A stretch of 64,000 nucleotides of DNA, from positions 95,640 to 159,639 of the forward strand of contig SIAN01000003.1 in the NCBI GenBank assembly GCA_009691715.1. The letters are read 5' to 3'. Numbering within the stretch: the stretch's first letter is position 1; the number at the start of each line of letters is the position of its first letter. The DNA comes from Planctomycetota bacterium. Its GTDB lineage: Bacteria > Planctomycetota > B15-G4 > SIAN01. Below the pieces are notes generated by a model. That model saw only the letters and a program-made list of their open reading frames with translations, did not search any database and was not told the DNA's origin. Position numbers and translations under genes: made by a program. Below are positions 33,386-42,577 of this stretch, piece by piece.

Positions 33386-34624
33386 TCAGCCGCCACCGGC
33401 AAGTTTTTTCTGGATCTCGAAGATCGGGAGGAAGACGGCAAAGACAATCGTCCCGACGAGGCCGCCCATCAGGCCGATCAGGAGCGGCTCGATCATCGAG
33501 GTGAGGCTCTTCACCGCGGCCGAGACCTGCTCGTCGTAGAAGACCGAGATTTTCTCGAGCAGCTGTTCGAGCGAACCGGACTTCTCCCCGATCGCGATCA
33601 TCCGCGTGACCATGGCCGGAAAGACCGGGCTCTTGTCGAGCGGCTCGGAGAGCGAGTTGCCGTTGCGCACCGAGTCACGAGCGTTCAGCACAGCGCGCGA
33701 GACGACCCGGTTGCCCGCCGTGTCGGCGACGATCTCAAGCGCACCGAGGATCGGCACGCCTGACCGCAGCAGCGTCGAGAACGTGCGCGCGAAGCGGGAC
33801 AGCGCCACCTTGCGGAACAGCGGTCCGAACACCGGCATCTTGAGCACGCACCAGTCGACGGTGCAGCCGCCGGCCTCTGTGCGCTTGAACAGCGCGATCC
33901 CGAAGCACGCTGCCGCGCCGATGCCAATCGCGACCATCCAATTGGCGACCAGCCATTCCGAGCATCCGAGCACCGTCGCGGTGAGCGCCGGCAGGTCGAT
34001 CTGCAACGAAACGAAGATCGGCTTGAACTGCGGCACGATGCCGATCAGCAGGAACATGGTGATGCCGAGCACCATGCAGAGCGAGATGACCGGGTAGGTC
34101 ATCGCCGCCTTGATCTCGCGCTTGAGCCGGGCGGACGACTCCTGGTATTCGGCGAGCCGCACGAGGATCTCGTCGAGCTGGCCCGACACCTCGCCGGCGC
34201 GCACCATGCTGCAGTAGATCGGGACGAAGGCCTTCGGGTAGCGCGTCAACGCGGTGCTGAAGTCGGATCCGCCGCGCACGTCGTCGGCGACCATCTTGAG
34301 CGTCTTGGCGAAACGGGGATTGTCGACCTGCCCGGCCAGGACGTCCAGCGATTCAAGCAGCGGAATCCCGGCGCTGATCATCGTCGAGAGCTGGCGCGTG
34401 AAGATGACGAGCTCGTCCTTGCGCGCTTTGCCGGGTTTCGCTGCGAACCGTCCGCCGCCCACCGCGGCCGCCGCGCTGGCCGCGCGGCTGGTCTCCTTGA
34501 CATCGAGGACGACAAGGCTCTTGCGGCGCAGTTCCCCGACGACTTCGCTCGGCGCCGCGGCGACGAGCGTCCCGCGGATCGTCTTGCCGTCGTTGGTCTT
34601 GGCCGCGTACTTGTAAGTCGGCAT
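33386..34624 (-). CDS. pilC: Type IV pilus inner-membrane platform protein
   Basis: 412 aa from ATG 34624, preceded by GGAGGAG. It starts with the typical MPTYKYAAKTNDGKTIRGTL region and has two T2SSF domains. The first (about 75-195) includes FTRQLSTMISAGIPLLESL. The second (about 278-400) includes RFARTFSTLLRSGVPILGAL and ends in the helix LLIGLMGGLVGTIVFAVFLPIF. Three membrane helices are visible (about 175-195, 223-245, 380-400). PilC couples the PilB/PilT motors to pilin assembly. It lies 23 bp after pilB. Confidence 0.93.
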   Translation of the reverse strand: MPTYKYAAKTNDGKTIRGTLVAAAPSEVVGELRRKSLVVLDVKETSRAASAAAAVGGGRFAAKPGKARKDELVIFTRQLSTMISAGIPLLESLDVLAGQVDNPRFAKTLKMVADDVRGGSDFSTALTRYPKAFVPIYCSMVRAGEVSGQLDEILVRLAEYQESSARLKREIKAAMTYPVISLCMVLGITMFLLIGIVPQFKPIFVSLQIDLPALTATVLGCSEWLVANWMVAIGIGAAACFGIALFKRTEAGGCTVDWCVLKMPVFGPLFRKVALSRFARTFSTLLRSGVPILGALEIVADTAGNRVVSRAVLNARDSVRNGNSLSEPLDKSPVFPAMVTRMIAIGEKSGSLEQLLEKISVFYDEQVSAAVKSLTSMIEPLLIGLMGGLVGTIVFAVFLPIFEIQKKLAGGG

Positions 34625-34647
34625 GTGCTCTCCTCCGTCGCGGTGGC

Positions 34648-36354
34648 TCAGTGGCCGCCGAGCGTGATACGCGCGACCTCTTCCAGCGACGTCTTGCCGC
34701 GCATCGCGTTCAACATCGCGGCGCGGCGCAACGTGATCATTCCCTCGGAGATCGCCAGCTCGGTGATCTCCTGCAGCGGGCGACTCTGGACGACGAGTCG
34801 CTTGACTGGCTCGGTGAACGGCAGGCTCTCGAGCACGGCGAAGCGGCCCTTGTAGCCCCTGGCGCAGCGGCCACAGCCGTCCAGCGTCGGACCGAACAAC
34901 GTGCCCGACTTGGCCTCGGCCTCGGTCGCCCCCATCGACACCAGCCGTTCGATCGGCACCTGCACCGGCTGCTTGCACTGCTCGCACAGCCGGCGGGCGA
35001 GGCGCTGCGCGCAAATCAGCAGCGTCGAGGACGCCACCATGAATGCATCGAGCCCCATGTCGACCATGCGGGTGATGGTGCCGACCGCGTCGTTGGTGTG
35101 CAGCGTCGAGAGCACGAGGTGGCCCGTGAGCGCCGCCTTGGTCGCGATCTCGATGGTTTCCTTGTCGCGAATCTCGCCGATCAGGATGATGTTCGGGTCC
35201 TGGCGCAGGATCGAGCGCAGGGCCGCCGCGAACGTCATCTCGCGCTTCGGGTTGACCGGGACCTGGTTGACCCCGTGGATCTGGTACTCGACCGGATCCT
35301 CGACCGTCACGATGTTCACGTTCGGCGAGTGGATCTCGTTGATCGCTGAATAGAGCGTCGTCGACTTGCCCGAGCCGGTCGGGCCGGTGATCAGGATCAT
35401 GCCGTAGGGCGATTTGATCGCCCGGCGGTAGTCGTCGAGGCACTTCTGCTCGAAGCCGAGGTTTTCGAGCTGCGCGGCGAGATTGCTCTGGTCGAGGATG
35501 CGGAGCACCGCCTTCTCGCCATGCACGACCGGCAGGACCGAGACGCGGAAGTCGATCTGCCGCCCCTCGACCTTCACTTGGAACTTGCCGTCCTGGGGCT
35601 TGCGCCGCTCGGCGATGTCGAGACCCGCCATGATCTTGATGCGGGAGATGATCGCCGTCGCCATCTGCTTCGGCGGCGTGAGCACCTCCTTCAGCATCCC
35701 GTCCAGGCGGAAGCGGACGCGGACTTCCTTCTCGAACGGCTCGATGTGGATGTCGGACGCCTTCTCCCGGATCGCCTGATACACCATCGCGTTCACCAGC
35801 TTCACCGCCGGTGCCGCCTCGTTCTCGCTGGTGATGTCGTGGGCGGACTCGGACTCCTGTTCCTTGACCTCGATCGACTCGTCGTTCAGCCCTTCGAGCA
35901 GATCGGCCATGACCGAGGTGCCAGGCCCGTAGCAACGCTGGAGCGCTTCGCGGACCGACTCCTCGAGCGCGACCACCGGCCGCACGTCGGCCTGCGTCTC
36001 GTAGCGGAGCTGATCGACCTTCACGACGTCGAACGGATCGGCGAGCGCCACCGTCACGCATCCGCCGATCTTGCTGAGCGGGCAGACGCCGTACTTCCGC
36101 GCCAGCTCCTCGGAGAACCATTCCTTCACGTCGTCGGCCGGTGCGACGCGCGACAGGTCGACCGGCGTCACGCCGATCTCGCGCGCGATCAGCCCGAGCA
36201 ACGCCTTCGGCTTGGCGAGCCCCTGCTTCACCAGGATCTCGGTGACCGACTGGTGATCCTGCTCCGACTGCGCCACCGCCTGGTCGAACGCCGTCTCGCT
36301 GACGGCGCCGTCCTTCAGCAGGATCTGCCGCAGCTTGCGATGGTAGGTCGACAT
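34648..36354 (-). CDS. pilB: Type IV pilus extension ATPase
   Basis: 568 aa from ATG 36354. GspE/PilB N-terminal domain (about 30-150, QILLKDGAVSE through ALADPFDVVKVDQLRYE), then the T2SSE core: LVNAMVYQAIREKASDIHIEP, Walker A ILITGPTGSGKSTT, Asp box VTVEDPVEYQI, Walker B IILIGEIRDKETIEIA, His box LVLSTLHTNDA, and the four-cysteine zinc motif CEQCKQ...CGRC. It drives pilus extension. It lies 4 bp after pilT and is directly followed by pilC. Confidence 0.95.
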   Translation of the reverse strand: MSTYHRKLRQILLKDGAVSETAFDQAVAQSEQDHQSVTEILVKQGLAKPKALLGLIAREIGVTPVDLSRVAPADDVKEWFSEELARKYGVCPLSKIGGCVTVALADPFDVVKVDQLRYETQADVRPVVALEESVREALQRCYGPGTSVMADLLEGLNDESIEVKEQESESAHDITSENEAAPAVKLVNAMVYQAIREKASDIHIEPFEKEVRVRFRLDGMLKEVLTPPKQMATAIISRIKIMAGLDIAERRKPQDGKFQVKVEGRQIDFRVSVLPVVHGEKAVLRILDQSNLAAQLENLGFEQKCLDDYRRAIKSPYGMILITGPTGSGKSTTLYSAINEIHSPNVNIVTVEDPVEYQIHGVNQVPVNPKREMTFAAALRSILRQDPNIILIGEIRDKETIEIATKAALTGHLVLSTLHTNDAVGTITRMVDMGLDAFMVASSTLLICAQRLARRLCEQCKQPVQVPIERLVSMGATEAEAKSGTLFGPTLDGCGRCARGYKGRFAVLESLPFTEPVKRLVVQSRPLQEITELAISEGMITLRRAAMLNAMRGKTSLEEVARITLGGH

Positions 36355-36358
36355 CGCG

Positions 36359-37423
36359 TCAGGATCTCCGCAGCAAGCGTTCGAGCTCGCCCGGGTCCGT
36401 GGAGTGCGCGAGCGCATCCTCGTAGCAGATCTCGTTGGCGCGATAGAGATCCGAGAGCGACTGGTTCATCGTCCGCATGCCCTGCTTCCGCGAGGTCTGG
36501 ATGATGCTGTAGACCTGATGCGCCTTGTCTTCGCGGATCAATGCGCGGACCGCCGGGCTGCACAGCAGGATCTCGCAAGCCATCACTCGCCCGCGCCCAT
36601 TCGCGCGGGGCAGCAACTGCTGGGAGAAGACCGCGGACAGCGTCGACGACAGCTGGGTCCGGATCTGCGCCTGCTGACCGGCGGAGAACACATCGATCAC
36701 GCGGCTGATGGTCTGCACCGCATCGGAGGTGTGCAGCGTCGAAAACGTCAGGTGACCCGTCTCGGAAATGTTCAGCGCCGCCTCGATCGTGTCGAGGTCG
36801 CGCATCTCGCCGACCAGCACCACGTCGGGATCCTGGCGCAGCGCCGAGCGCAGAGCGCGCTTGAACTGCTGCGTATCGGGGCCGACTTCGCGCTGGTTGA
36901 TCAGCGACTTCTTGTGCTTGTGGACGAACTCGATCGGGTCCTCGATCGTCACGATGTGGTGCTGACGGGTCGAGTTGATGTGGTCGACCATCGCGGCGAG
37001 CGTCGTCGACTTGCCGGAGCCGGTCGAGCCGGTGACCAGAACCAGACCCTTCGGTGTCCGGCAGAGTTCTTCGCAGATCTCGCGCGGCAGACCGAGCTCG
37101 TCGAAGCTGCGGATGCGCTCCGGCACGACTCGCAACACGGACCCGACGCAACCGCGCTGCACGAAGACGTTCGTGCGGAAGCGGCCGATGCCAGGCAACC
37201 CAAACGAGATGTCGAGCTCGAGCTCACGCTCGAAGCGCGCGATCTGCTCGGTCGCGAGCACGCCATAGACGATCGACTTGGTGTCGTCGCCGGTCAGCGG
37301 CTCGTACTCGGTGTCGACCAACGAGCCGTTGATGCGCAGCTTCGGCGGGGAACCGGCCGTGATGTGCAGGTCAGAGCCGCCGCGCTTGACCAGCAGTTCG
37401 AGCAGCTCGCGCATGATGAGCAT
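36359..37423 (-). CDS. pilT: Type IV pilus retraction ATPase
   Basis: 354 aa; ATG 37423 has GGAGG about 8 nt upstream (ATG 37414 is an alternative). N-terminal PAS-like domain, GGSDLHITAGSPPKLRING; Walker A VTGSTGSGKSTT; TIEDPIEFVHKHKKSLINQREVG; Walker B VVLVGEMRDLDTIEAAL; His box TFSTLHTSDA; and the C-terminal ALIREDKAHQVYSIIQTS, which corresponds to the PilT AIRNLIRE retraction motif. It disassembles the pilus and powers twitching and DNA uptake. A second PilT-like ATPase is encoded at 41392. Confidence 0.95.
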   Translation of the reverse strand: MLIMRELLELLVKRGGSDLHITAGSPPKLRINGSLVDTEYEPLTGDDTKSIVYGVLATEQIARFERELELDISFGLPGIGRFRTNVFVQRGCVGSVLRVVPERIRSFDELGLPREICEELCRTPKGLVLVTGSTGSGKSTTLAAMVDHINSTRQHHIVTIEDPIEFVHKHKKSLINQREVGPDTQQFKRALRSALRQDPDVVLVGEMRDLDTIEAALNISETGHLTFSTLHTSDAVQTISRVIDVFSAGQQAQIRTQLSSTLSAVFSQQLLPRANGRGRVMACEILLCSPAVRALIREDKAHQVYSIIQTSRKQGMRTMNQSLSDLYRANEICYEDALAHSTDPGELERLLRRS

Positions 37424-37558
37424 GGAAGTGCCTCCGCCGCGACGGCCCGCCGCCGACGCAGTCTCGGAGACCTCATCGGCGCCGGCCCGGCGGGAGGTGA
37501 AGGCCGATGCGCGACCGCTCAGAATTCCGTTCCGGGAAGCGCTTTCCGCAGGGCGAGA

Positions 37559-38575
37559 TCAGCCCGCACGCTGCCCCAAGAACAGGGACCCGACCAGCAT
37601 CGGCCAGTCATGCAGCAGGAACTGCACCAGCTCCGCGCGCCAGAAGAAGACGACCAGCACGCCGACCGATAGGAATGGGCCGAAGGGGATGAAGCGGCGG
37701 CGACGCCAACCGATCCGCATCGCGGCACCGACGATGTAGCGCGTGCGGTAGCCGTGACGGGCCGCGTGACGCGCGATGTCCTGCATGACACTCGGCAGGC
37801 CGATCAGCCAATTGCCGACGCCGCCGAGCGACCCGGTCACGCAGCCGACGAAGAAGATCAGCAACACGCTTTCCATGCCCAGCAGCGCGCCGACCGCCGC
37901 CATGAACTTCACGTCGCCGAACCCCATCGCGTCGGTCGCTTCGCCGGCCTCCTTCGGCTTGAACAGCGCGCGCCCGCCGATTCCGACCAACCAGAGCGAC
38001 CCGCCCCCGACCAGCAACCCGGCGAGCGACGATCCGGCCGCCGCCAAATGGCGTTCGACGCCCGCATCGCCGAGCTTCCCGAACAGCCAGGACGCCTGGT
38101 GCAGACGCGGCACGCCGATGGCCAGCAACGGCGCAAGCACCATCCCGGTGATGGTGATCTCGTCGGGGATGATGCGCCAATCGATATCGATAAACGTGAC
38201 GACGATGCAGATCGCGATCAGCAACAGCCCGATCACGAGCAGCGCGCAGTCCTCGCCGCCTGCGACGCCGCGGGACCACGCCAGATGGCCCCAGAAGCCG
38301 AACAGCCACGCGGTCCCCGCCTCGACCAGCGGATAGCGCAGACCGATCTCGCCCTTGCAGCCACGGCAACGGCCGCCGAGGAAGACCCACGCGAGTACGG
38401 GGATGTTTTCGCTCCACGAGATCTGCCGTTTGCAGCGCGGGCAGAAGCTGCGGGCCGGTTTCGCGATCGACAACTCTTCGCGCGGCAAGCGGTAGATCAC
38501 GACGTTCAGAAACGACCCGATGCACGCGCCGAACAGGCCGAGCACGAGCGGCAGGAGGATGGCGGCGTCGATCAC
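37559..38575 (-). CDS. pilD: Prepilin peptidase / N-methyltransferase
   Basis: 338 aa from GTG 38575. N-terminal helix with GLFGACIGSFLNVVIYRLP, then the methyltransferase zinc module FCPRCKRQ...GGRCRGCKGEI. Two catalytic aspartates are in DIDWRIIPDEIT and GFGDVKFMAAVG, the type IV prepilin aspartyl protease signature, with about eight helices in all. The C-terminus is about 70 residues longer than in proteobacterial PilD. It would process and N-methylate PilA at the Gly6-Phe7 bond. 135 bp without a gene separates it from pilT. Confidence 0.92.
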   Translation of the reverse strand: MIDAAILLPLVLGLFGACIGSFLNVVIYRLPREELSIAKPARSFCPRCKRQISWSENIPVLAWVFLGGRCRGCKGEIGLRYPLVEAGTAWLFGFWGHLAWSRGVAGGEDCALLVIGLLLIAICIVVTFIDIDWRIIPDEITITGMVLAPLLAIGVPRLHQASWLFGKLGDAGVERHLAAAGSSLAGLLVGGGSLWLVGIGGRALFKPKEAGEATDAMGFGDVKFMAAVGALLGMESVLLIFFVGCVTGSLGGVGNWLIGLPSVMQDIARHAARHGYRTRYIVGAAMRIGWRRRRFIPFGPFLSVGVLVVFFWRAELVQFLLHDWPMLVGSLFLGQRAG

Positions 38576-38612
38576 GTCTGTGGTTCCACGATCGGCCCTT
38601 CGATCACGTCGT

Positions 38613-39446
38613 TCAGTGGCCGTCGACTTCGACGCCGACTTCGACGTCAACGAAGGGGTAGAACGGCTTGCCGTTGTCCGCCAGCGCCAGTCCGACGAGG
38701 TCGCGCAGCCCGTTGGCCGGCTCAAACCGCACTTCGCAACGTGCGCCCGCGACGAGTTGCATCGGCAGTTGTGCTGGACCGCCGAGCTCGACGACCGCGA
38801 CGGGCGAATTGGCGATCAACCGGGCGTCCATGAGCGGGTTTTCGGTCGGACGGCTCTCGCGGCTCCACCGCCCGTGCAGCCAGAAGCGCGCCTCCGCCAA
38901 GGTGCGCGGATCGAGCGGTTCGCTGAAGCGCAGGACGATGCGTCCGTCGATCAGGCGCGCCGGCCGCGTCTCGAGCCGGGGCGCTCCTGGCATCGGGTCG
39001 ATGAACAGCGTCGTGGCGTCCCGGGCGCGCACGGAGAGCAGGACGGTCGCGCCCTCCTCGAGCGCCACACCGTCGCTCGATCGCAGCGCCGTCATCCGTG
39101 GCAATCCGACCAATTCGACGCGCACGCGGCCGCCAGCAGGCAGCGCCGCGTCCGAGAGATCGGCGGCGCAGGGCGGCAGCGGATGAAACGTCGCCGTCGT
39201 CCCGTCGACGCGCCAAGCACCGCGGATGGGCGCGCCGTCGCTCTCCGCCAACAATCGCATGCCCCCCGCAGCGACCGACCCCGGCTCGACGGGCTTGGTG
39301 AAGGTGACCACAATCGGCGCGTTCAGCTCGAGACCACCACTCGGCGCGACCGGCAACACGATGAACCGGAACGGTTCGCGGCGGCAGCCTGCGAGCGATG
39401 AAGTCGCGCACAGTGCCGCGAAGACAAACATCGCGGCGCGCTTCAT
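38613..39446 (-). CDS. Ig-like (SbsA-type) lipoprotein
   Basis: 277 aa from ATG 39446, overlapping the coaX stop by 4 bp. Lipoprotein signal with lipobox SSLAGC (Cys21). Two Ig-like modules are visible: LNAPIVVTFTKPVEPGSVA (about 40-130) and DGRIVLRFSEPLDPRTLAEA (about 165-245), both with the (V)xFSxPl pattern of SbsA-type domains. No known function. It lies between coaX and pilD, and could be an envelope protein linked to pilus biogenesis. That is context inference only. Confidence 0.7.
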   Translation of the reverse strand: MKRAAMFVFAALCATSSLAGCRREPFRFIVLPVAPSGGLELNAPIVVTFTKPVEPGSVAAGGMRLLAESDGAPIRGAWRVDGTTATFHPLPPCAADLSDAALPAGGRVRVELVGLPRMTALRSSDGVALEEGATVLLSVRARDATTLFIDPMPGAPRLETRPARLIDGRIVLRFSEPLDPRTLAEARFWLHGRWSRESRPTENPLMDARLIANSPVAVVELGGPAQLPMQLVAGARCEVRFEPANGLRDLVGLALADNGKPFYPFVDVEVGVEVDGH

Positions 39447-40198
39447 CGCCTCGCCTCGACCGCGGCCCACGCCAGTCCGCGCGCCGCCAACCACGGCTCC
39501 ACGCGATGTACCGTCAAGAGTCGCGCCGACAGCCACACGGCGTCGCCACCGCTCACGAAGACTGGCATTTCGTCGTTCGCCGCTCGAGCGAGAGCCGCGA
39601 GCAGTCGATCGACCATTCCCGGGACACCGACGTCGAGGCCGTGTCGGATCGCCTCTTCGGTCGTCGTCCCCGGCATGACGAGCGGAGACGACTGCCACAG
39701 TGCGATCTCGGGTAACTGCGCGGTGTGGAGTCGAAGTGCTCGTGCCTGCAGTGCGCGGCCCGGCACGATGGCACCGCCGCGAAACGCGGGCGTCGCATCG
39801 ACCCAGTCGACGGTGATCGCGGTCCCCGCATTGACGCAGAACGCTCCTTCCGGAGCGAGCGCCACTGCCGCGAGTGCCGCTGCCAAACGGTCGACACCGA
39901 CGGTGACCGGAGCGGGCAGTGCGCAGGCGAGTGGAAACGTCGCGGCCTGCTCGTGGAAGTCCACGGCACGGTCGCGTCGCAAGGCGGCGACCAGCGCCGC
40001 GCCGAAGCCATGGACAGCGCCCACCACGACCCTCTCGGGTGCCAGCGTCGTGACCGTCCGCGTCCACCATTCGATCTCGGCCGCGACGTCGGCTCCGCGC
40101 ACGCGGTGCGTCGTCCAAGCCGGCGGCCCGTCCGGAACGCTGGCGAAGCCGGCCGCGGCGACGCTCGTATTGCCGACGTCGAGCGCCAAGATCCTCAC
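39443..40198 (-). CDS. coaX: Type III pantothenate kinase
   Basis: 251 aa. ASKHA-fold motifs: LALDVGNTSVAAAGF (phosphate 1), TVGVDRLAAALAAV (pantothenate-binding GxDR), FCVNAGTAITVDWVD and FRGGAIVPGRAL. It phosphorylates pantothenate at the start of CoA synthesis, is not feedback-inhibited by CoA, and needs a monovalent cation. coaD, the fourth step, is 23 kb away in this window. It overlaps the following lipoprotein gene by 4 bp. Confidence 0.92.
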   Translation of the reverse strand: MRILALDVGNTSVAAAGFASVPDGPPAWTTHRVRGADVAAEIEWWTRTVTTLAPERVVVGAVHGFGAALVAALRRDRAVDFHEQAATFPLACALPAPVTVGVDRLAAALAAVALAPEGAFCVNAGTAITVDWVDATPAFRGGAIVPGRALQARALRLHTAQLPEIALWQSSPLVMPGTTTEEAIRHGLDVGVPGMVDRLLAALARAANDEMPVFVSGGDAVWLSARLLTVHRVEPWLAARGLAWAAVEARR

Positions 40199-40214
40199 GC
40201 GCGCCCTCTCGCGA

Positions 40215-41243
40215 CTAGTCGCGATTCACCAAGATCGTCTTCGTGACTTCCTTGCCCTTGCGAAGCAGCACGACGACGTACTTCGACAGGGCGGAGTTCT
40301 CGCGAACGTAGGAGTAGGCCGCCATCTGCGTCCTCACTGGCGTGCCATTGATCGAGACCAGGGAGTCGCCGGTCTGCAGGCCGTAGGTCTTCGCGAGGTA
40401 GCTGTTGTTGCGCACCGTGCCGACGGTGTACGCCTTCTTGCCGTCGGCGTCCTTCACGTCGGTGAGGCGCAATTCGCGCAGGTAGTCGCCGGCCTTGCTC
40501 GACAGATCGTGGTAGTCCTTGGTGCCGACGACGAAACCCGCGTCATTGGGCAGCGCGACCGTCTTCTCGACGTTCTTGTTGGCGGCCAGCAGCGCGATCT
40601 CGGCCTCTGTCAGAGCGCTGTCAGTCGAAGTCACCGCGGTCTCGGGACCGGCCTCGGTCTTCGGCTCGTCCGCCTTGCGGGGCGGGTGCATCTCGACGTC
40701 CTTGCCAAACCACTCGAAAACAGCGGTCTCGCCGTTGATCGACTTCAGCCGACCGTGGTAGGGCTCATCGTCATACGGGTAGGTGAGCTTCGCGCCGACC
40801 GCCAGGATCAACTCGTCGCGCGTCGGCTTGACCGTGTCGTCCTTGTACTTGACGACCACGCGCCCGGTGTCGGCCGGCGCCATGGCGATGGCGGTGACCT
40901 TCACGTAGTCAGTGATCGGCTTCTCAGTGACGGGGGCAGGAACATCGGACGGCTTGTCGACAATCACTGGCTTCGGCGGCTCGAAGCCGTTGAGCGGCAC
41001 GGTCTGGAGCTTCTTGTAGTAGTCCCACTCGGAGACCTTCACTTCGCTCTTGTTGATGGTGCCCGCAGCAGCGCTGATCAGGCCGGCGTAGTGAGGCGAG
41101 TCGTGCGCGACGTAGTTCCCGGCCTTGACGCGCTGCCACATCTGCCAGCCCTGGAAGCCGGCGAGGGCCGCCAACCCGGCGGAGCCGAACCAGAAAAGCC
41201 CTCGCCACTGCCGCACGTGAATCTGCATGCCGAGTGCCGCCAT
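40215..41243 (-). CDS. GspC/PilP-like single-pass protein with PDZ-like domain
   Basis: 342 aa taking ATG 41243 (41282 and 41228 are alternatives). A membrane helix (about residues 17-37, GLFWFGSAGLAALAGFQGW) is followed by a long periplasmic part rich in Lys/Glu/Pro, and a C-terminal PDZ-like domain (LAKTYGLQTGDSLVSING, then YVVVLLRKGKEVTKTILV). This is the layout of GspC, the T2SS protein that links the inner-membrane platform to the secretin. It sits between the second PilT-like ATPase and coaX. It may be the inner-membrane partner of one of the two secretins. Confidence 0.6.
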   Translation of the reverse strand: MAALGMQIHVRQWRGLFWFGSAGLAALAGFQGWQMWQRVKAGNYVAHDSPHYAGLISAAAGTINKSEVKVSEWDYYKKLQTVPLNGFEPPKPVIVDKPSDVPAPVTEKPITDYVKVTAIAMAPADTGRVVVKYKDDTVKPTRDELILAVGAKLTYPYDDEPYHGRLKSINGETAVFEWFGKDVEMHPPRKADEPKTEAGPETAVTSTDSALTEAEIALLAANKNVEKTVALPNDAGFVVGTKDYHDLSSKAGDYLRELRLTDVKDADGKKAYTVGTVRNNSYLAKTYGLQTGDSLVSINGTPVRTQMAAYSYVRENSALSKYVVVLLRKGKEVTKTILVNRD

Positions 41244-41391
41244 TTGCGGAAACCTTCCGTGCGCCGGTACGCCCGTCGCCACGGGAATGACTGCCGAATG
41301 GCCACGAGCCTATCGGCGGCGCGCCTCCCGCGGAAGCGACGCCGCTTCGACGCGCCGGTCGATGCGAGATTCCCGACCGCCCGCTACCGGC

Positions 41392-42465
41392 TCACAACCC
41401 GCGCGAGACGCCCGCGAACGCGAGCTTGAGTTCGTCGGGGTTGTCGGCGGCTGCGAGCGCGTCCTGCAGGGCGATCTTGCCGCTCGTGTAGAGCTTCTGG
41501 AGGCTCTGCGCGAAGGTCACCGTGCCGAAGAAGTTGTCCTGCGCGAGAGCCTTCGGCAATTCGTCGGTGCGCCCGGCCTTCAGCATCTCGCGCACGGTCG
41601 GCGTCGGCAGCAGCATTTCGACCGCCGGCAGCCGCGCCTGCCCATCCATCGAGTTCAGCAACCGCAGCGAGACCACCCCCGCGAGCACCATCGAAAGCTG
41701 CAGCCGGATGAGTTGGTGCTGATAGTCGGGGAAGAACGACAGGATGCGCTCGACCGTCTGTACCGCGTTGATCGTGTGAAAAGTCGACAGCACCAAGTGC
41801 CCGGTCTCGGCGGCGGTAATCGCAGCTTCGACGGTCGCCCTGTCGCGCATCTCGCCGATCACGATGACGTCGGGCGCCTGGCGCAACGCGTACTTGATCG
41901 CCGTCGCCCAATCCGCGGTGTCGGAGCCGATCTCGCGTTGCGAGATCACGCAGTTCTTGTCGGTGAACAGGAACTCGACCGGATCCTCGATCGTGACGAT
42001 GTGGCGACCCTGATGCTGGTTCATGTACTCGACCATCGCAGCAAGCGTGGTCGACTTGCCCGAGCCGGCGACGCCAGTCATCAGCACCAGGCCGCGCCGC
42101 AGCGAAGCGAGCTTCGCCAACTGCTCGGTCGGGAGATTCAGTTCGGCGAAAGTCGGGACCTCGGCGCGGATGTGCCGGAAGACGACCGCAGGCATGCCGA
42201 GTTGGTGGAAGACGTTCACGCGGAAACGGGCGAGGCCGGCGACCTCGTAGGCGAGATCGACCTCGCTGCCGCGCACGAACGCCTCCATGCGCCGGTCGTC
42301 GAGCAGCGACGCGACCACGCGCAGCATGAAGTCGCGCGTCAGCTCTTCGTCCGCCAGATGGAGCAACCCGCCGCGGACGCGCACGGTCGGCCTGGCGCCG
42401 ACTTTCAGGATCAAGTCGGGAGCGCGGTGCTCCACCATCGTCTCAAGCAGGTCGAGCAGGTCCAT
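41392..42465 (-). CDS. Second PilT-family (PilT/PilU-like) ATPase
   Basis: 357 aa from ATG 42465 (MDLLDLLETMVEHRAPDL). PAS-like N-domain (LILKVGARPTVRVRGGLL); Walker A MTGVAGSGKSTT; TIEDPVEFLFTDKNCVISQREIG; Walker B VIVIGEMRDRATVEAAI; His box LSTFHTINAVQT; C-terminal PTPTVREMLKAGRTDELPKAL in place of the PilT AIRNLIRE motif. That loss and the changed Walker A suggest a PilU-like accessory retraction motor. It follows obg by 112 bp on the same strand. Confidence 0.88.
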   Translation of the reverse strand: MDLLDLLETMVEHRAPDLILKVGARPTVRVRGGLLHLADEELTRDFMLRVVASLLDDRRMEAFVRGSEVDLAYEVAGLARFRVNVFHQLGMPAVVFRHIRAEVPTFAELNLPTEQLAKLASLRRGLVLMTGVAGSGKSTTLAAMVEYMNQHQGRHIVTIEDPVEFLFTDKNCVISQREIGSDTADWATAIKYALRQAPDVIVIGEMRDRATVEAAITAAETGHLVLSTFHTINAVQTVERILSFFPDYQHQLIRLQLSMVLAGVVSLRLLNSMDGQARLPAVEMLLPTPTVREMLKAGRTDELPKALAQDNFFGTVTFAQSLQKLYTSGKIALQDALAAADNPDELKLAFAGVSRGL

Positions 42466-42577
42466 GCGATCGCTCCGGCGGCGATCGCGCCGTCCGCGGC
42501 ACGCGGTGGCGATCCCCGTTGCGAATCGACTCGCACGCTCCCCCTGCTTGAGCCGCGACCCTGCCGGGTCACCGCGA

